A stretch of 64,000 nt of DNA from Monocercomonoides exilis (Eukaryota; Preaxostyla; Oxymonadida; Polymastigidae). Position numbers and translations under genes: made by a program. Positions 49,085-61,078 of this stretch are shown one piece after another. The notes below the pieces were generated by a model. The model was not told the DNA's origin. It saw only the letters and a list, made by a program, of their open reading frames with translations, and made no database searches. Every line of letters begins with the position of its first letter. The stretch's first letter is position 1. Location: the NCBI GenBank assembly GCA_001643675.2, contig LSRY02000021.1, positions 1 to 64,000 of the forward strand, written 5' to 3'.

Positions 49085-51103
49085 ATATTGTAATATTACG
49101 ATATATGGATAATACCAATCATTTCATAAATTTTCAATTCACTTTAAATTACATTTTGATTGATGTTACGAATGGTTTCCTTTTTTCAATTTTGAAATCA
49201 TAGAGGGCTTGAATTTTTTTAAAATCTATGAAAACTCTTATCACTATTTGTTAATATTAGTATTGTTATTACATTTGATTTTCATAAAAAAACAATAAAA
49301 AAACATTATTAAATCAGACGAATATTAGAAATGAATTTGTCGTTTTTTTTTTTTTTTTTTTTTTTTTTTATTCATTTCATTATAAATTAGTTCAACTCAT
49401 AACTTTATTTCACTTTCTCAGATTTGAAAATAAATTGGATTTTCATATCCACGAACATGTATAAAAGATATCATAGCATAAAGTTGAGTGATTTAACTCG
49501 TATTTCAAAAAATGAAATTATTTTGTCGAAAATTATTGTTCACAAATTGGATATCAAAAGTGCTTAACATTTCAATGAAAATGCCTGAAGTGTGACTTTT
49601 TAAACCATTTGTGTTCAAAAAGTATTCTTTTTATTTCTATATCAAAACTGTTGTAAAATGAATGATCATAAAGTTTTTCAAAAACAGATGGGTGATCATA
49701 TTTGTTATCATGATTTTTTATTCAAATCTTTCGGCTCAAAAACATCCCTTGAATATCAACAAAAATACACTGAAACGTAAAAAAAAATACAAAAAATATC
49801 TGCATGTTAATTTCAGCATTTGTATTAGCATTTAAACAGTCAAGACATGTTTCGCATTTGAATTCAAAAACACTTTCCAATGAAAACTACATTTGAAAAA
49901 ATAACACACCGAAAAATGTTTTGATTTCAAACAAAATAACTCATATCCATTTTTTTATCAAGATTATTTCCAGGATATTATCACTTCTTTAAAATTTTAC
50001 TAAAAGTTGAACAAGACCACAAAAAAAAATCATCCAACTATTTTGAATCTGAATTATTCTTACAATATGAATCATTTTAAAAACACAAAAAAAGATAAAT
50101 AGGTCATTCTTTTTGAAAAGTCGCAAATGTATAATTTTTGTGTTTAATAAAACTGAACATTTTTTGACCTATTTTTGCTTTAAATGCTGAAAACTTTGTA
50201 ACATACAGAATTTGAATTCACAAACATATATGGGGCAAAATATTTCTCTTCAAGCATTTTCATTGAAAAATTATGCACTTTTCATTGACTTTTTGTGATA
50301 AAGAGTTTTGGAAAAAATGGGTTTATTTTTAGAAATATATGTGAGGTCACAAAACATTTTGTCATTTCATCAATGATGTTTGTTTACAGTAATGAAAATC
50401 AAATTTATTTTGAAATCTGATAACGTTTTATTATGTAATAAGTTAAACAATTTTTTCATGTTTTGTGCATAAAAAGCTTGAAAGTTCATATTTTCCCCCA
50501 TATGATGTGAGAAAAAGTGCATACTGAAGAAATCTGATTAATTTATTACAAAAATGATCTATTTTGTAACATTTTTATTTTACCCGAAAATGAAACATTT
50601 GCGACTTTTCAAAAAGAATGATACAAATAAGTTCATTTCAAAATTAAAGAACTAACCCAAAAAAAAAAATAATTGAAATCATAACTTTCATCGGGATGTT
50701 TGTTTTTCAAAGATTGTTCGTCTTTGACAGGTAATTTTTTATATTAATGAAAAACACATCACAATTGTTTTTAAATCAATGTCTTTGCAAAAATAAAGTT
50801 GAAAATGTCTTCTATTAGCCTTTTCATTTTTTACTGTTCATTTGTAAATGCTCAAGAGAATTATTCGGAAAAATATATTTGACAGAAAAAATAACACTTC
50901 AAAAATATTTTGCTCAGTAATGAATATTCATCGAAACGTGACAATTTGTAATTACGGATTCTTCATATTGTTTTCAAAAAACGGTTTGCCACACCTTATG
51001 AAATGAAAAAATCAAAATTTTTATACTGCAAAATGATAATGAACACGCATTTCAACTCACTCAATAAAAATAGGTTTAAACATTTTGCATATTAATTAGA
51101 TAA
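49085..51103. other. AT-rich intergenic DNA, no gene
   Basis: Very A/T-rich, with a T-run at 49343-49369 and many TTTTCA-type words. A perfect 26-bp inverted repeat is listed separately. No ORF of coding quality is seen on either strand. Confidence 0.6.
50104..50621. repeat. Perfect 26-bp inverted repeat, 518 bp outer span
   Basis: TCATTCTTTTTGAAAAGTCG... at 50104-50129 is exactly complementary to 50596-50621. The sequence between contains no ORF. It may be the remains of a small foldback element. Confidence 0.6.
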
Positions 51104-52105
51104 AGGGTGATTTTTTTATCCGGACATTTTTTTTTAATCCGGACATTTTTTTCATTGGCGTTTCTCACTAAAGAAAAACTGAAAATAGAAAAAGCATATT
51201 GAACCAGGTTTGAATACGTATTTAATGTTCATAAAAAAATTTTTTCTTGTCAATTTTTGTTTTTGATGAAGATCTTGAGAATTTTGAATTTATTTTTGAT
51301 CATTTGTTTTGTCCATTTTGGACAATCTTTCTTTTTTTGTTTATTTTTAACTATAAGTCCATGTAACACACACAATGAAGTTTTATTATTTTAAATGTTT
51401 TTTGTTTTTTCCTATTTTTTCAGGAGTTTTTCGCATTTTATCGTTTTTGACAAAAATCATGAAAATTTTTAAATTTCTTATCTGTTATTATATATAACGA
51501 TTAATATTGCAACATACCATGTGAAAAAGATTAAAACACATCATATATTTTATGTGTTAGTCATATTAAATTGAATCAAATATGAAATGAACATATATAT
51601 GATAATCAAAAACTGATTGATGCAACTTCATCAACAACATCTCACAAAATATTATCAGCGTGAATACTATATGTGAGTTGTTTCCTTTTCATTCGCATAA
51701 CTTTAAGAATATCATAAACATTGTATCGAAAAGAATTTTTTGTTTTTCATGATTTTTGTCAAAAACGATAAAATGCGAAAAACTCCTGAAAAAATAGGAA
51801 AAAACAAAAAACATTTAAAATAATAAAACTTCATTGTGTGTGTTACATGGACTTATAGTTAAAAATAAACAAAAAAAGAAAGATTGTCCAAAATGGACAA
51901 AACAAATGATCAAAAATAAATTCAAAATTCTCAAGATCTTCATCAAAAACAAAAATTGACAAGAAAAAATTTTTTTATGAACATTAAATACGTATTCAAA
52001 CCTGGTTCAATATGCTTTTTCTATTTTCAGTTTTTCTTTAGTGAGAAACGCCAATGAAAAAAATGTCCGGATTAAAAAAAAATGTCCGGATAAAAAAATC
52101 ACCCT
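51104..52105. mobile_element. Foldback (MITE-like) element with perfect 362-bp inverted arms
   Basis: Arms 51104-51465 and 51744-52105 are complementary base for base by eye. They surround an A/T-rich loop of 278 bp with no ORF. The ends read AGGGTGATTTTTTTATCCGG, with a repeated ATCCGGACATTTTTTT motif just inside. Flanks are TAA on the left and AGG on the right; a TA target duplication is possible (51101-51102 and 52105-52106) but would make the ends slightly unequal, so I do not assert it. With no transposase it would be non-autonomous and moved in trans. Perfect arms suggest recent insertion or gene conversion between arms. Confidence 0.85.
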
Positions 52106-52507
52106 AGGTTATTCCTGATTTTCATTTTTATAAATAAATATATATAAATATATATAAATATATATTTTTATAATTCTTTGTTGTTTATAATTGTATGTCA
52201 AAATGTTTAATTCAAATTAATGATTCAATTCTTGAAAATATAATTTGCTTTTTATACTCAGAAACAAGTGTTTTGAGGTGAAAAGAGTAATTAGGAAAGA
52301 ATTTTAAAAATTAAAAAGTCATATAAATTAAATCCAAACAAAAAGTTCCAATTTCAAGTTGCTTCTAAAAATATGTGAATATTTGCATATTTGCAACTTT
52401 TTCTTTGTAAAAACAATTCTGGTATTTTCTTTTCAATTTCCTTTACAATCAAAGTACTCACATAACATTCCTTTTCTCTTCATTTATCCACCACAAATAT
52501 CAACAAC
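52106..52507. other. AT-rich spacer, nothing recognised
   Basis: A short run of ATATATAA repeats lies near 52135-52165, followed by A/T-rich DNA that includes the 3' flank of CFAP52. No gene is seen. Confidence 0.6.
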
Positions 52508-54929
52508 CTAATTTAGTGACCAGACGAAGACCGACCCATCGTGTGAGCCAGAGACGATGTAGTATCCATCAGGAGACCATGCCAAGCACGACACCATTTC
52601 TGGGTGTCCCTGCCCCAGCAGCACTATCTTCCCTTCGTCATAATCTACAACTTTCACCATCTTGTCTCTTCCTGCGCATGCAAGCAGCGATCCTGTCGGG
52701 TTGATTGCCACATCCATAATCTCCTGCTCTGACAGCTCCAGCTCTCTCAGCAGCTTCCCTTCGACTGAGTCGTAGTAGCTCACCATCCTGTCTGATCCAC
52801 ACACAACAACTTGGCAACAGTCCGGGGGTAGATAATCCACACCCAAAAAGTTGGCATGCTTCATCATCTGCTTCAAGCGCACATATCGATCAGATAGAGA
52901 CCAAGTGTAACATGTGCCATCGTCAGACACACTCACACACTCTGTGTCTTCAAAGTTCACACGCACCGCATTCACTTTCGTCCTGTGCTCTTTCAGTGTT
53001 GCCACCAGCGTCTGAGACTCTCTCCCCAGCTTCCACACACGCACCTGTCCTTCGCTTCCCCCAGACACAATGTACTGATTCGTGGTGCTGTATGTGGTGA
53101 TGCACGTGACCTGTTTGTGTGCATCGTTGATCACATAAAGCAGCCTTCCTGTTTCTGGGCCGAACGCACGGATTTTGCCATCGCTCCAGCCGCTGATGAT
53201 TTCTGAGCCAGAAGGATTGAAGCATACACAAAGACACTCCTGGTTCGGAACTTCAATGCGCAGAAGTTCATTGCCTGTTGCCATGTGCCACAGGCGGATG
53301 TCGCCAGACTGCGAACATGATGCGAAAATCTCAGATGTGGAAAGAGGGAATGCAACGCCTGTAACGGGGCCAGTATGACATGTTCCTTTCAGCGATGCCT
53401 TCATATCTGGAATAATGATGGAGTAGATGCAGCCCTTTTCTGTGCCACACACAAGCTCCCACTGTGGCCCAGCTGCTGCAGGGCGGATGGAAGGAGGGCG
53501 AACTGCTTCTGTCTGTCGTGGAATCAGAGCACGCTGCGCAGTTGCCATTGGAATGACTGGCCCGCGTGTGCTGATCTTCTTTGGAGCGCCTCTACCTGCA
53601 CCAGAAGAAGGGGAAGTTCGTCGGACTGTTCTCGCAGGAGCAGCACGTGCGGCAGGAGGGGGTGCTGGGTGATATGGTCTGACATTAATTGATGAAACTT
53701 TTCCCATCACTTGCACCTTTCCCACATTCAAGAAAAGAGGTTTTGTTGCATTCATTGGATCTGGAATGGTGTAAACAACAACATCACCGTTGCCGCTTCC
53801 AGCTGCAAGCGCAAGACCCTTTGCAGCCATCCTGAAGAGAGCAAGAGAAGTGCATCCCCCCTGAAGCCTGTTGATATCCTTTGAAGGACCATAATGCTTC
53901 AACAAGTACGTCTGCATGTGCACAACCATAATATCACCTGTAGTTGTGCCGATGTATGCCAGTTCGTCTGTCTCATCTATCACTGCACAAAGAGACACTC
54001 TCCTGAAATGACCCAATTGACAGTCGTTTGGAATCAGCTTCGTGTTGCGGTAGTCAATATCCCACACACGTGGTTGGCACAGACCGCCAGTCAAAAACGA
54101 TTCATCAGAGTTTCTAAAGAACTCCACAAAATAAGCTGCATCGATTGCGACAGGTGATCCACAAACTGGAAAAACAATCGCAAATATTCATTTTGCAGAT
54201 AACAATTAGAACTATTTAAACACAAACAACAAAACTAAACAAATAAACAAACTTGGCTTTCCTTCATCAACTTTCCAAACAACAACATTTTTATCATCAA
54301 GTCCTCCTAATGATACCATATATTGCTCTGATGGAGAGAACGATAAACTCTGAACTTTTCCGTTGTGTTGTTTCAATTTAAACAATTGAGTTCTGGTTTC
54401 AAAATCCCAAATAATAATATAAGCCTATAGAAAATTGAATTTGATTGCATAATGATATAAAAGTATTTAAATAAATCAAATAAGCAAGCTTTGAAAAGAA
54501 TAAAAAATATTCACACAGGAAATCCTGTTCTAGTCTCTTCACCAGAGGCAATGTACTTTCCTGATTTTGAAATGGCAAAGCATGTGATGTGACCCGAATG
54601 GCCAATAAGGAATTCTTGAGAACCACCGAGTTGTGAAATGACAAGATTGCATCCAATAGCATACACGACATGCTGGCCATTTGGATGTAACTTATATCCA
54701 CCAGGTATCGTACCTTGTGAAAAGCGCAAGATACATTACCAATTAATTAAGATCAAGTAATTTGTGATGTTCAAAACAAATAATAATCAAAAAAATAAAT
54801 TCAACGAATAATAATTAGAAAAAGTTGCAATCAACGAATATAAAGCATTAAATAAAGAAAATAACTTTATTTTGCAATACCTGCAAATCCAATTGTTTGC
54901 TCAAGCGGAAGTGGCTCGAAATCGCTCAT
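52508..54929 (-). CDS. CFAP52: Cilia- and flagella-associated protein 52 (WD-repeat)
   Basis: Four exons: 54929-54881, 54713-54517, 54424-54253 and 54165-52508. Phases are consistent and the product is 691 residues, against about 620 in animals. The protein starts MSDFEPLPLEQTIGF and is built of WD repeats. Orthologue-specific landmarks are SKSGKYIASGEETRTGFP, MVSLGGLDDKNVVVW, ICGSPVAID, YIGTTTGDI, WSDGKIRAFGPETGRLLYVI and VSGGSEGQVRVWKLG. An Ala/Pro/Arg-rich insert (about residues 310-370) accounts for the extra length. CFAP52 is a microtubule inner protein of axonemal doublets, which indicates that the organism makes motile flagella. Donors include GTGTGA and GTTTGT. Confidence 0.95.
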
Positions 54930-55139
54930 AATTTTTTATTCAAACAACTTATTCCCATAAATCATTTAAATTCTTTTGATCAAAAATTTTTATCGCTTTT
55001 CTTTGAATATGTTTGGAAAAAACATTATTGATATGTTTATTAATGATTGAAGTGAAAATTCAGAAATGGGAGCTTGACACGAGAATTGAGAAGTGTTATT
55101 AGAAAGAAACAAGAAGTGCTTACTGAAGTGGAGATAGCA

Positions 55140-55575
55140 TTATATGTCTGTTTCGCCTTCAGGAAGAGCGTCTATATAGAGAACATTGTTGCATCTTAAA
55201 ACATCAAAAAAAACAACAAATAAATCAAAATAAGATTTTTAAATTCATATTTTTCAAACAAACAAATAATACCTTATTAACACTTGCCCCAAAAATCCTG
55301 TTGCCTTTCCTTCAACGAACTCTTCGCAGTTAGCCAGTTCAAGATTCATGAAGCTATCTACAGAGACAAGATATCCCTGAAGAGATAGACCCCATTTTAG
55401 CTTCACTAATATCGGTTTTCCGGTAAGTGATCGAAGGAAGTCTTTTGGAAATAACGCTTTGCTCTAAACATAAACGAAATGAACACCATTAACATTCTAT
55501 TACAAAAGAAAATCATATTTCAATATTCACACCATTTTCAATTATTTGTAAAGGGTAATTTACCATAATTGTCAT
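55140..55575 (-). CDS. SNRPF: Small nuclear ribonucleoprotein F (Sm protein F)
   Basis: Three small exons, 55575-55564, 55463-55273 and 55194-55140, give 85 residues, matching the 86 of human SmF. The first exon encodes only MTIM, so this start is the least sure part. Sm1 motif: [20 protein letters not shown], then [20 protein letters not shown]; Sm2 motif: [25 protein letters not shown] and the KLKWG segment separate it from LSm6. SmF is part of the heptameric ring on U1, U2, U4 and U5 snRNAs. It is invisible as a single ORF because introns cut it up (donors GTAAAT and GTATTA). Confidence 0.92.
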
Positions 55576-55806
55576 AATTAATTCCTCATTGAAATAAACT
55601 CAACACTTTTTAAATCTTATACTGATAACATTGATAATTCTTTGTTTCTATTCATATAAAATATTAGTCATTATGCATTTATTTATCATTTTGAATACAA
55701 AAATGCTCATTTTGATAAAAAAATTTGGTTTATTGAAAAAAAAAAAAACTGAAAAACGAAGTGATAAAGTGATAAAATATAAGTGACATGTCTTTTTTAT
55801 GGAAAT

Positions 55807-58800
55807 TTAAGCGCTGTGATCATTCGCACTTACAGAATTTGTACCAAAGCGGACGCGCTGCTGCTGTTGAGTTGATTTTTCTTCAGATGCTGAAGAAGTT
55901 GAAGAGTCCGAAGAAACGAGAACTTGAGGTTTTTCCATCTTCATTGAATTCAGAAAGGCAGATGCAAAAGATCCCAATGACCCATCATCTGAATTGATTG
56001 GTGTCTGCCTCGCAAACTGTGCAAATGAAGGAGATGGAGAAGAAGAAGAAGAAGAAGAAGAAGAAGGAGAAAGCAGAAGTGAAGAAGTTGGAAGACGAGA
56101 AGATGGATTTGCATTGAGGCGCGACGAAGACGAAAAAGAAAGAGAAGACGAAAGATTTGGCTGTGAAGGCGAAGAGCCAAGTCTGAACTTCATGTTTTCT
56201 TCCATCAGCTGCTTGCACCTCCTGTTTGCTTCTTCGTACAATGACTCCAATTCACTCAGTCGCTGTTCTTTTGCACTCAGCGTCTCTTGGGCGTCTCTTA
56301 ATGCGCTCTCCATGCGGTGCATTTCTTGTTCCATGTGCTCTCTTTCCTTCACCGCAGCCGCGTTCTGCTCTTCCAGCTCAGCCTTCATCACATTCAGCGC
56401 TGCCTCGCTAAGCCCAAACGAGTCCTGGTAGTTCTCCAGCTCCTTCACAGCCACCGCCAAGTCTGCCTCCAGCTGGTTCCTCTGCTCCACCAGCGCAGCC
56501 AGGTCTGTCCGCACCGCCCGGCTGTCCTGCTCAGCCAGGCTCTGGTGGCGGATCTTCTCTTTCAGCTGCTCCTGGCTCGTCTGCGCCTGCTGCTTCACCA
56601 CCGCCAGCTCTTCTGCCTTTGACGCCAGCTCTGCCTCAAGACGCGCCTTGTCTGACGCATGTGCTGCCATCTCCCTTTTGAGCTTGTCGCGGCAGCTGTG
56701 CAGGTCCTCTTCCACAGCAGACAGCTCAGCCTTCATCTGCTCTTCCTCCGACGCCATCTCACTCTGCTTCTGCTGCAGCCCCCGCAGCATCCCTTCCAAC
56801 TCTCTCTTAATCGCTGCCACATTCTCCGCATCGCTCTTCAGATCACTCGAAGTCGCTGATATCTCCGCCAGCTCTGCCTCAGCTGCGTCCTTTCGCTTTG
56901 TCACCTCTTCGAGTTGCCTGTTCGTTTCAGTTAGCTCAGTTTTCAGTGCATTCAGCTCGTCCATCAATCCTTCTTGGTCGCTGTGCTGGGCAATGGTGTG
57001 TTCTCTGTAGAACCGCAGCTCTGCCTCCTTCACTTCCTTCTCCTTTGCCAACTCTGCTTCCAACTGGCCGATCTTTCCTTGCGCTTCCTTCAGCTCCAGC
57101 TGCGTTTCCATCACCTTCCGCATCTGCTGCTCCACTTCTGCCTGCTTCTCCACCATCTCCTTTTGATGACTCCGAAGAATCTGCTCAATCTTGTCTGTTG
57201 TTCCCTGCCCTCTTTCTGTCAGCTGGCTCAGCTGAGTTCCAAACGACTCTCTTTCCTTCTGCACTTCTCCTCTCAACTGCTCAACCATCTGCATCAGATG
57301 CTCCTTCTCTCCAACAGCCACATCCAGCGCTGCTCTCTTCTCTTCTGTCATCCGCGTCTGCTCTCTCAGCTCTTGCTCTACTTTCTCCAACTTCTGCTTT
57401 GCAAGTTCTGCTGCTTTTTCTGCTTCTGCCTCCATCGCGTGGATGCGCTCGACAAACGCATTGCCTTCCACCTTTGCTTCTTCTTCCTTCTCATTCAGTT
57501 GTGCTTGAAGAGCTCCACTCTTCTGCCGCTCCATAACCAGCTGGTATTGAATGCTTGTGATTGTGTCATTTCCCTGATTTATCTGCCCAATCAGAACTTC
57601 TTTGTTTTCGTCAAGTGAGCGAACCTGCTCTTCCGCTTCTTGCTTTTCTTGTTCGATTCTGCTCATGTTTCTTGTCACATGCTCGTTTTCTGCCTTCAAC
57701 TCAGCTATTTTCTGTGCCATCTCCCTGGCTTCACTTCGAATTCGTTCGTTTTCATCGCTCTTCTTCTTCAAATCCTGTCTCAACATTTCGCACTGCCTCA
57801 GACACTGCTTCATCTTATCAGCATCCATCGCATCTTTTGTCTGAGATGCACTCACAACTGCATCCAGCTGATGGCGCAGAATAGAGAAATGCCCTTCTTT
57901 CTCTCTCAAACGATCTTCTTTTTCTGTCTTCTCCATTCGCGCTGCATGTAACTGCTCATGCAGCATCTTCCGCTCAATCCTTTGTTCTTCTTTCAGATTG
58001 CTTATCGTCTCTTTCAACGACTCATTTTCTTTTCCCGTTTTCTCCACCTCATTCTTCAGCTGATTGTTGTCCATTTTCAGCTCCTGAAGCTCTTCATTGG
58101 CCTTCTTCAGTGAGTCCTCCAGTTGAGCGCATTTTGTCTTTGTTTCTTCAACCTCAGCATCCAACTGACCAATATTTTGTTCAAGCACTTCTTCATTCCG
58201 CGCTGCCTCTTCTGCAACTTTTCTCTCTCTTTCCTCTGCTGCTTTCACTCTTTCCTTCAGTTCTACCAACTCTCTTTCCTGTGCCCCTTTCTCTTGTGTC
58301 AGATTCTGTCTTTGTCTTCCGCTTTCGTCTGCTTCCTGCTTCAGCTTGTCAATCACATCCTGAAGCCGTCTCTCTCTTTCTTCAATCTCCTTCTTCATCT
58401 CATTCTCTTTCTTTGCGCAGTTCTCCTCAGCCAGCTGCATTTTCTTCTGCATCAATTCGACTTCTCCTTCGAGTCGCTTTGCTTCCAGTTGCGCTGCTTC
58501 AAGATCGTCTTTCATGTCGCTGTGCGCTTTCAACAGATCTTTCTGCAATTCTCGTGCATCGCTTTCAGCTGCATGTATGGTCTCATTTTCCGCACGTAAT
58601 TGTTCGATTTGCTCTGTCATTTTTGAGTTTTCCGCTTGAAGCTTTTCAAGGGCAGTATCTTTAGCTGCAAGAGAATGCGACAATGTTCTGATGTGCTGTT
58701 CAGATGCACCACTCATCAAATTTTGCTTGTCGCACTCTTCTTGAAGACGCTGTTTTTCATTTGTTAATTCTTCTAATTTGGTTGTCAATAAAGTGTTCTG

Positions 58801-59428
58801 TTCTTTTGATTTTTCAAATTGTTCTGTCAATTTCCCGTGATCCTCTTTGAGTTTTGTCAACTCTTCTTCGAAGTTATCAGCTTTATCTTCATTCTCTGCT
58901 CCTTTTTTCTGCAAGTCAACAGCAATTTTTCGTAAGCGATCCTCTTCGTTCACTGCTTGCTCCATTCTTTGTTGTGCAGCACGAACGTCGGCTTCACATT
59001 GTTCCACTTGTTTTGAAAGGTCAATAATCCGTTGTGCCTTTTCTTTATTATCTTTTTGGGTTTTTGCAATTTCTTGTCTCAGCTCTTCTAATTCTTCGAG
59101 AACTACTCCCTGCATATCATTCAAAAAGTAATTTTCAAAAAGAAATAATAAATAATTAATTATCAAACTTTCTTGTTGCCGAAGCCCAGTTGTGCCGCAC
59201 GAGAATCCAATGCCGATTTCAATACATCTATGTATGTTCTCAGTTCTTCGTTTTCTTTGATTTGACTTTGAAGAGACGCAGCAAGACGTTTTCTTTCTTT
59301 CAAATTTGGATCATCTTTCGATGGTGTTCTTGTCGTTCTCTGTAAATTAAATCAAGCATTAATATTTAAACAATTTTCAAATTTAACATTAAAAGATATC
59401 TTCAAACCGTTGTCAATGATAAGCTCAT
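55807..59428 (-). CDS. Long coiled-coil protein, function unknown
   Basis: Exons 59428-59408, 59339-59169 and 59109-55807 (both introns with donor GTTTGA, phase 0) give 1,164 residues starting MSLSLTTRTTRTPSKDD. After about 20 residues the chain is an almost unbroken Glu/Lys/Gln-rich heptad coiled coil to about residue 1,030. It ends in a Ser/Pro-rich tail with a (GAA)n-coded poly-Ser run (56040-56064) and FGTNSVSANDHSA. The short segment LRTYIDVLKSALDSRAAQLG near residue 45 is less repetitive and might be a family signature. Coiled coils alone do not identify orthology; centrosomal, axonemal, golgin and myosin-tail-like roles all remain possible. It is divergent with SDE2 (97 bp between ATGs). 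Confidence 0.85.
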
Positions 59429-59525
59429 TGAAAATTAAAATTTTTTAAAAAATTGGATTTCAGACCCATTCTATTTTGTTTTTTTGAACCTTAACATTAT
59501 ATTTCTGATTTTCCCAAAGGCCACC
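59429..59525. promoter_or_regulatory. 97-bp divergent promoter region
   Basis: Spacer between the ATG of the coiled-coil gene (59428, minus) and that of SDE2 (59526, plus). The plus-strand start has a purine-rich GCCACCATGG context. No specific core element is recognised. Confidence 0.45.
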
Positions 59526-60647
59526 ATGGCTTGCACTATTGTTGTACAGGGTATTGGACCGAACGATGCTGAAGCATTTTCGTTTTTAGAAGCTCCATCT
59601 CCTTCTACACTTCTTTCGTCAATTGCAGAACGTTTGGGTATCGAAAAATGTAAAATTACTTCTTTCTCCGAAACTGTGTATTTGTTGCATGAAGGACAGT
59701 TGCTTACAGAAGGCTCTTTAGATGGATGCTTTTTTACAACAGTTCAATGTTGTTTCAGGATTCTTGGAGGAAAGCAAGGAGCTTTTGGTCAAACTGTTAG
59801 AAATGCCAAAACAACAGGAAAAAAAATAGTTTCGATGAGCAAGTGCAGAGACCTCTCAGGAAGAAGAATTGGCGACCTGAAAGTGGAAAAGATGTTGAAA
59901 GAATGGTCTGCAAAAGCACCAGAAAGAGAAGCTGCAAAACGATTAGAAATGGAAAAAAAGAATGCTCGTAGACTGGCTCCAATGTCAGCTCCTGATCTTG
60001 GAAAATATGATGAAAAGTTAAAATCAAGTTCGGAAGGATTACTTGATGCGATGGGATTTGCTTTGAAACATTCTGATTCTCGCAACAAAAAACATGCTCA
60101 AGAATCTGATTCTGAGAGCGATGAGAGTGAAAGCATGGATGAAGATAATCTGTCATTCAGCGAAGAAAATGAAGACGAAACGAGCGAATCTGATGTATCT
60201 GAGTCACAACATCAGAAACAACCAAAATTTGATTCAGAAAGCGAAGGAGAAACAAAAGAAACTTTATTACCATTTTTGAAAGAAAAAAAGAAAAACGACT
60301 CCTTCCAGTCAAACACCTCGCCTCAATGCTCTTCTTCAATTTCATCTCCTCCTTCAACAATCTCTTCTTTATCGTCTCCTTCAGATTCAAGTGACAAATC
60401 TTCTTCAGTAGATGATTCATCTTCAAATCCATCACAGCCAGCATTTCAACCAATATCTCTCGACTGCATTTCATCTTCAAGCGAATTGATTGAGAAATAT
60501 TCACGCGAACAAATCAAATCCGAACTAAACCGTTTGGGCTTAAAGTGTGGAGGAAGAATAGAAGAACTTGCTGAAAGACTTTTCAGCATAAAAGGAATAG
60601 AAACACAGAAAGAAAAGTGGAATCCAAAAATATTGGTTAAAGTCTAA
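59526..60647 (+). CDS. SDE2: SDE2, spliceosome-associated protein with cleavable ubiquitin-like head
   Basis: A single exon of 373 residues; I start at 59526 (GCCACCATGG) because upstream in-frame codons lack an ATG. Residues 1-82 form a ubiquitin-like fold ending ILGG. Lys83 follows, the point where deubiquitinases cut Sde2 to release a Lys-headed active form. The conserved CRDLSGRRIGDLKVEKMLKEW follows, then an acidic Ser/Glu stretch and a C-terminal SAP-like helix pair (SREQIKSELNRLGLKCGGRIEELAERLFSI, from about residue 330). In fission yeast Sde2 aids splicing of selected introns; in animals it also acts at replication forks. The region after the cut reads KQGAFG, where KGGFG is typical. 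Confidence 0.93.
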   Translation: MACTIVVQGIGPNDAEAFSFLEAPSPSTLLSSIAERLGIEKCKITSFSETVYLLHEGQLLTEGSLDGCFFTTVQCCFRILGGKQGAFGQTVRNAKTTGKKIVSMSKCRDLSGRRIGDLKVEKMLKEWSAKAPEREAAKRLEMEKKNARRLAPMSAPDLGKYDEKLKSSSEGLLDAMGFALKHSDSRNKKHAQESDSESDESESMDEDNLSFSEENEDETSESDVSESQHQKQPKFDSESEGETKETLLPFLKEKKKNDSFQSNTSPQCSSSISSPPSTISSLSSPSDSSDKSSSVDDSSSNPSQPAFQPISLDCISSSSELIEKYSREQIKSELNRLGLKCGGRIEELAERLFSIKGIETQKEKWNPKILVKV

Positions 60648-60768
60648 TTTTCATAAAACTTCCATTTCACAACGTTCATTTCATTGTCTTATTTTAAAGA
60701 AATTTCAAATAGTTATTTCTGATTAACCTCGTTTTATGTTTTGCTCATTTCTTTATCTTTAATTATAT

Positions 60769-60963
60769 GTGGATGAACTTCCACGTTCTCAAGATAATTC
60801 GAATGAAAATAAGGTTCAGAAGCAACGTGGATTACCAACTCAAATTATTACTCACAGCGCATATTTTCCAATAAGCACAGTAACTATTAAGAGTTGCAAG
60901 TTTTCAATTCTGATGTCATTCGTTCTTTTCATGATTCTCAACATTTGCTGCCTTTTTTGCTAG
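60769..60963 (+). CDS. Doubtful short ORF with C-terminal membrane segment
   Basis: The frame reads VDELPRSQDNSNENKVQKQR and ends in a hydrophobic segment SILMSFVLFMILNICCLFC, like a tail-anchored protein. It has no ATG at its start (a TAA lies two codons before the GTG) and no clear splice acceptor, so it could be a terminal exon of an unrecognised gene or chance. It lies between SDE2 and the next plus-strand ORF. Confidence 0.25.
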   Translation: MDELPRSQDNSNENKVQKQRGLPTQIITHSAYFPISTVTIKSCKFSILMSFVLFMILNICCLFC

Positions 60964-61078
60964 AAAACATAAACAATAAGGAATCAATTTCTAAAGTATT
61001 GATACAAAGATTTTTGTGAATGCTATTTAATTAAATGCTGTTTTCAAAATTTGACAGTTTTTAACATCTCGTTTTGAG

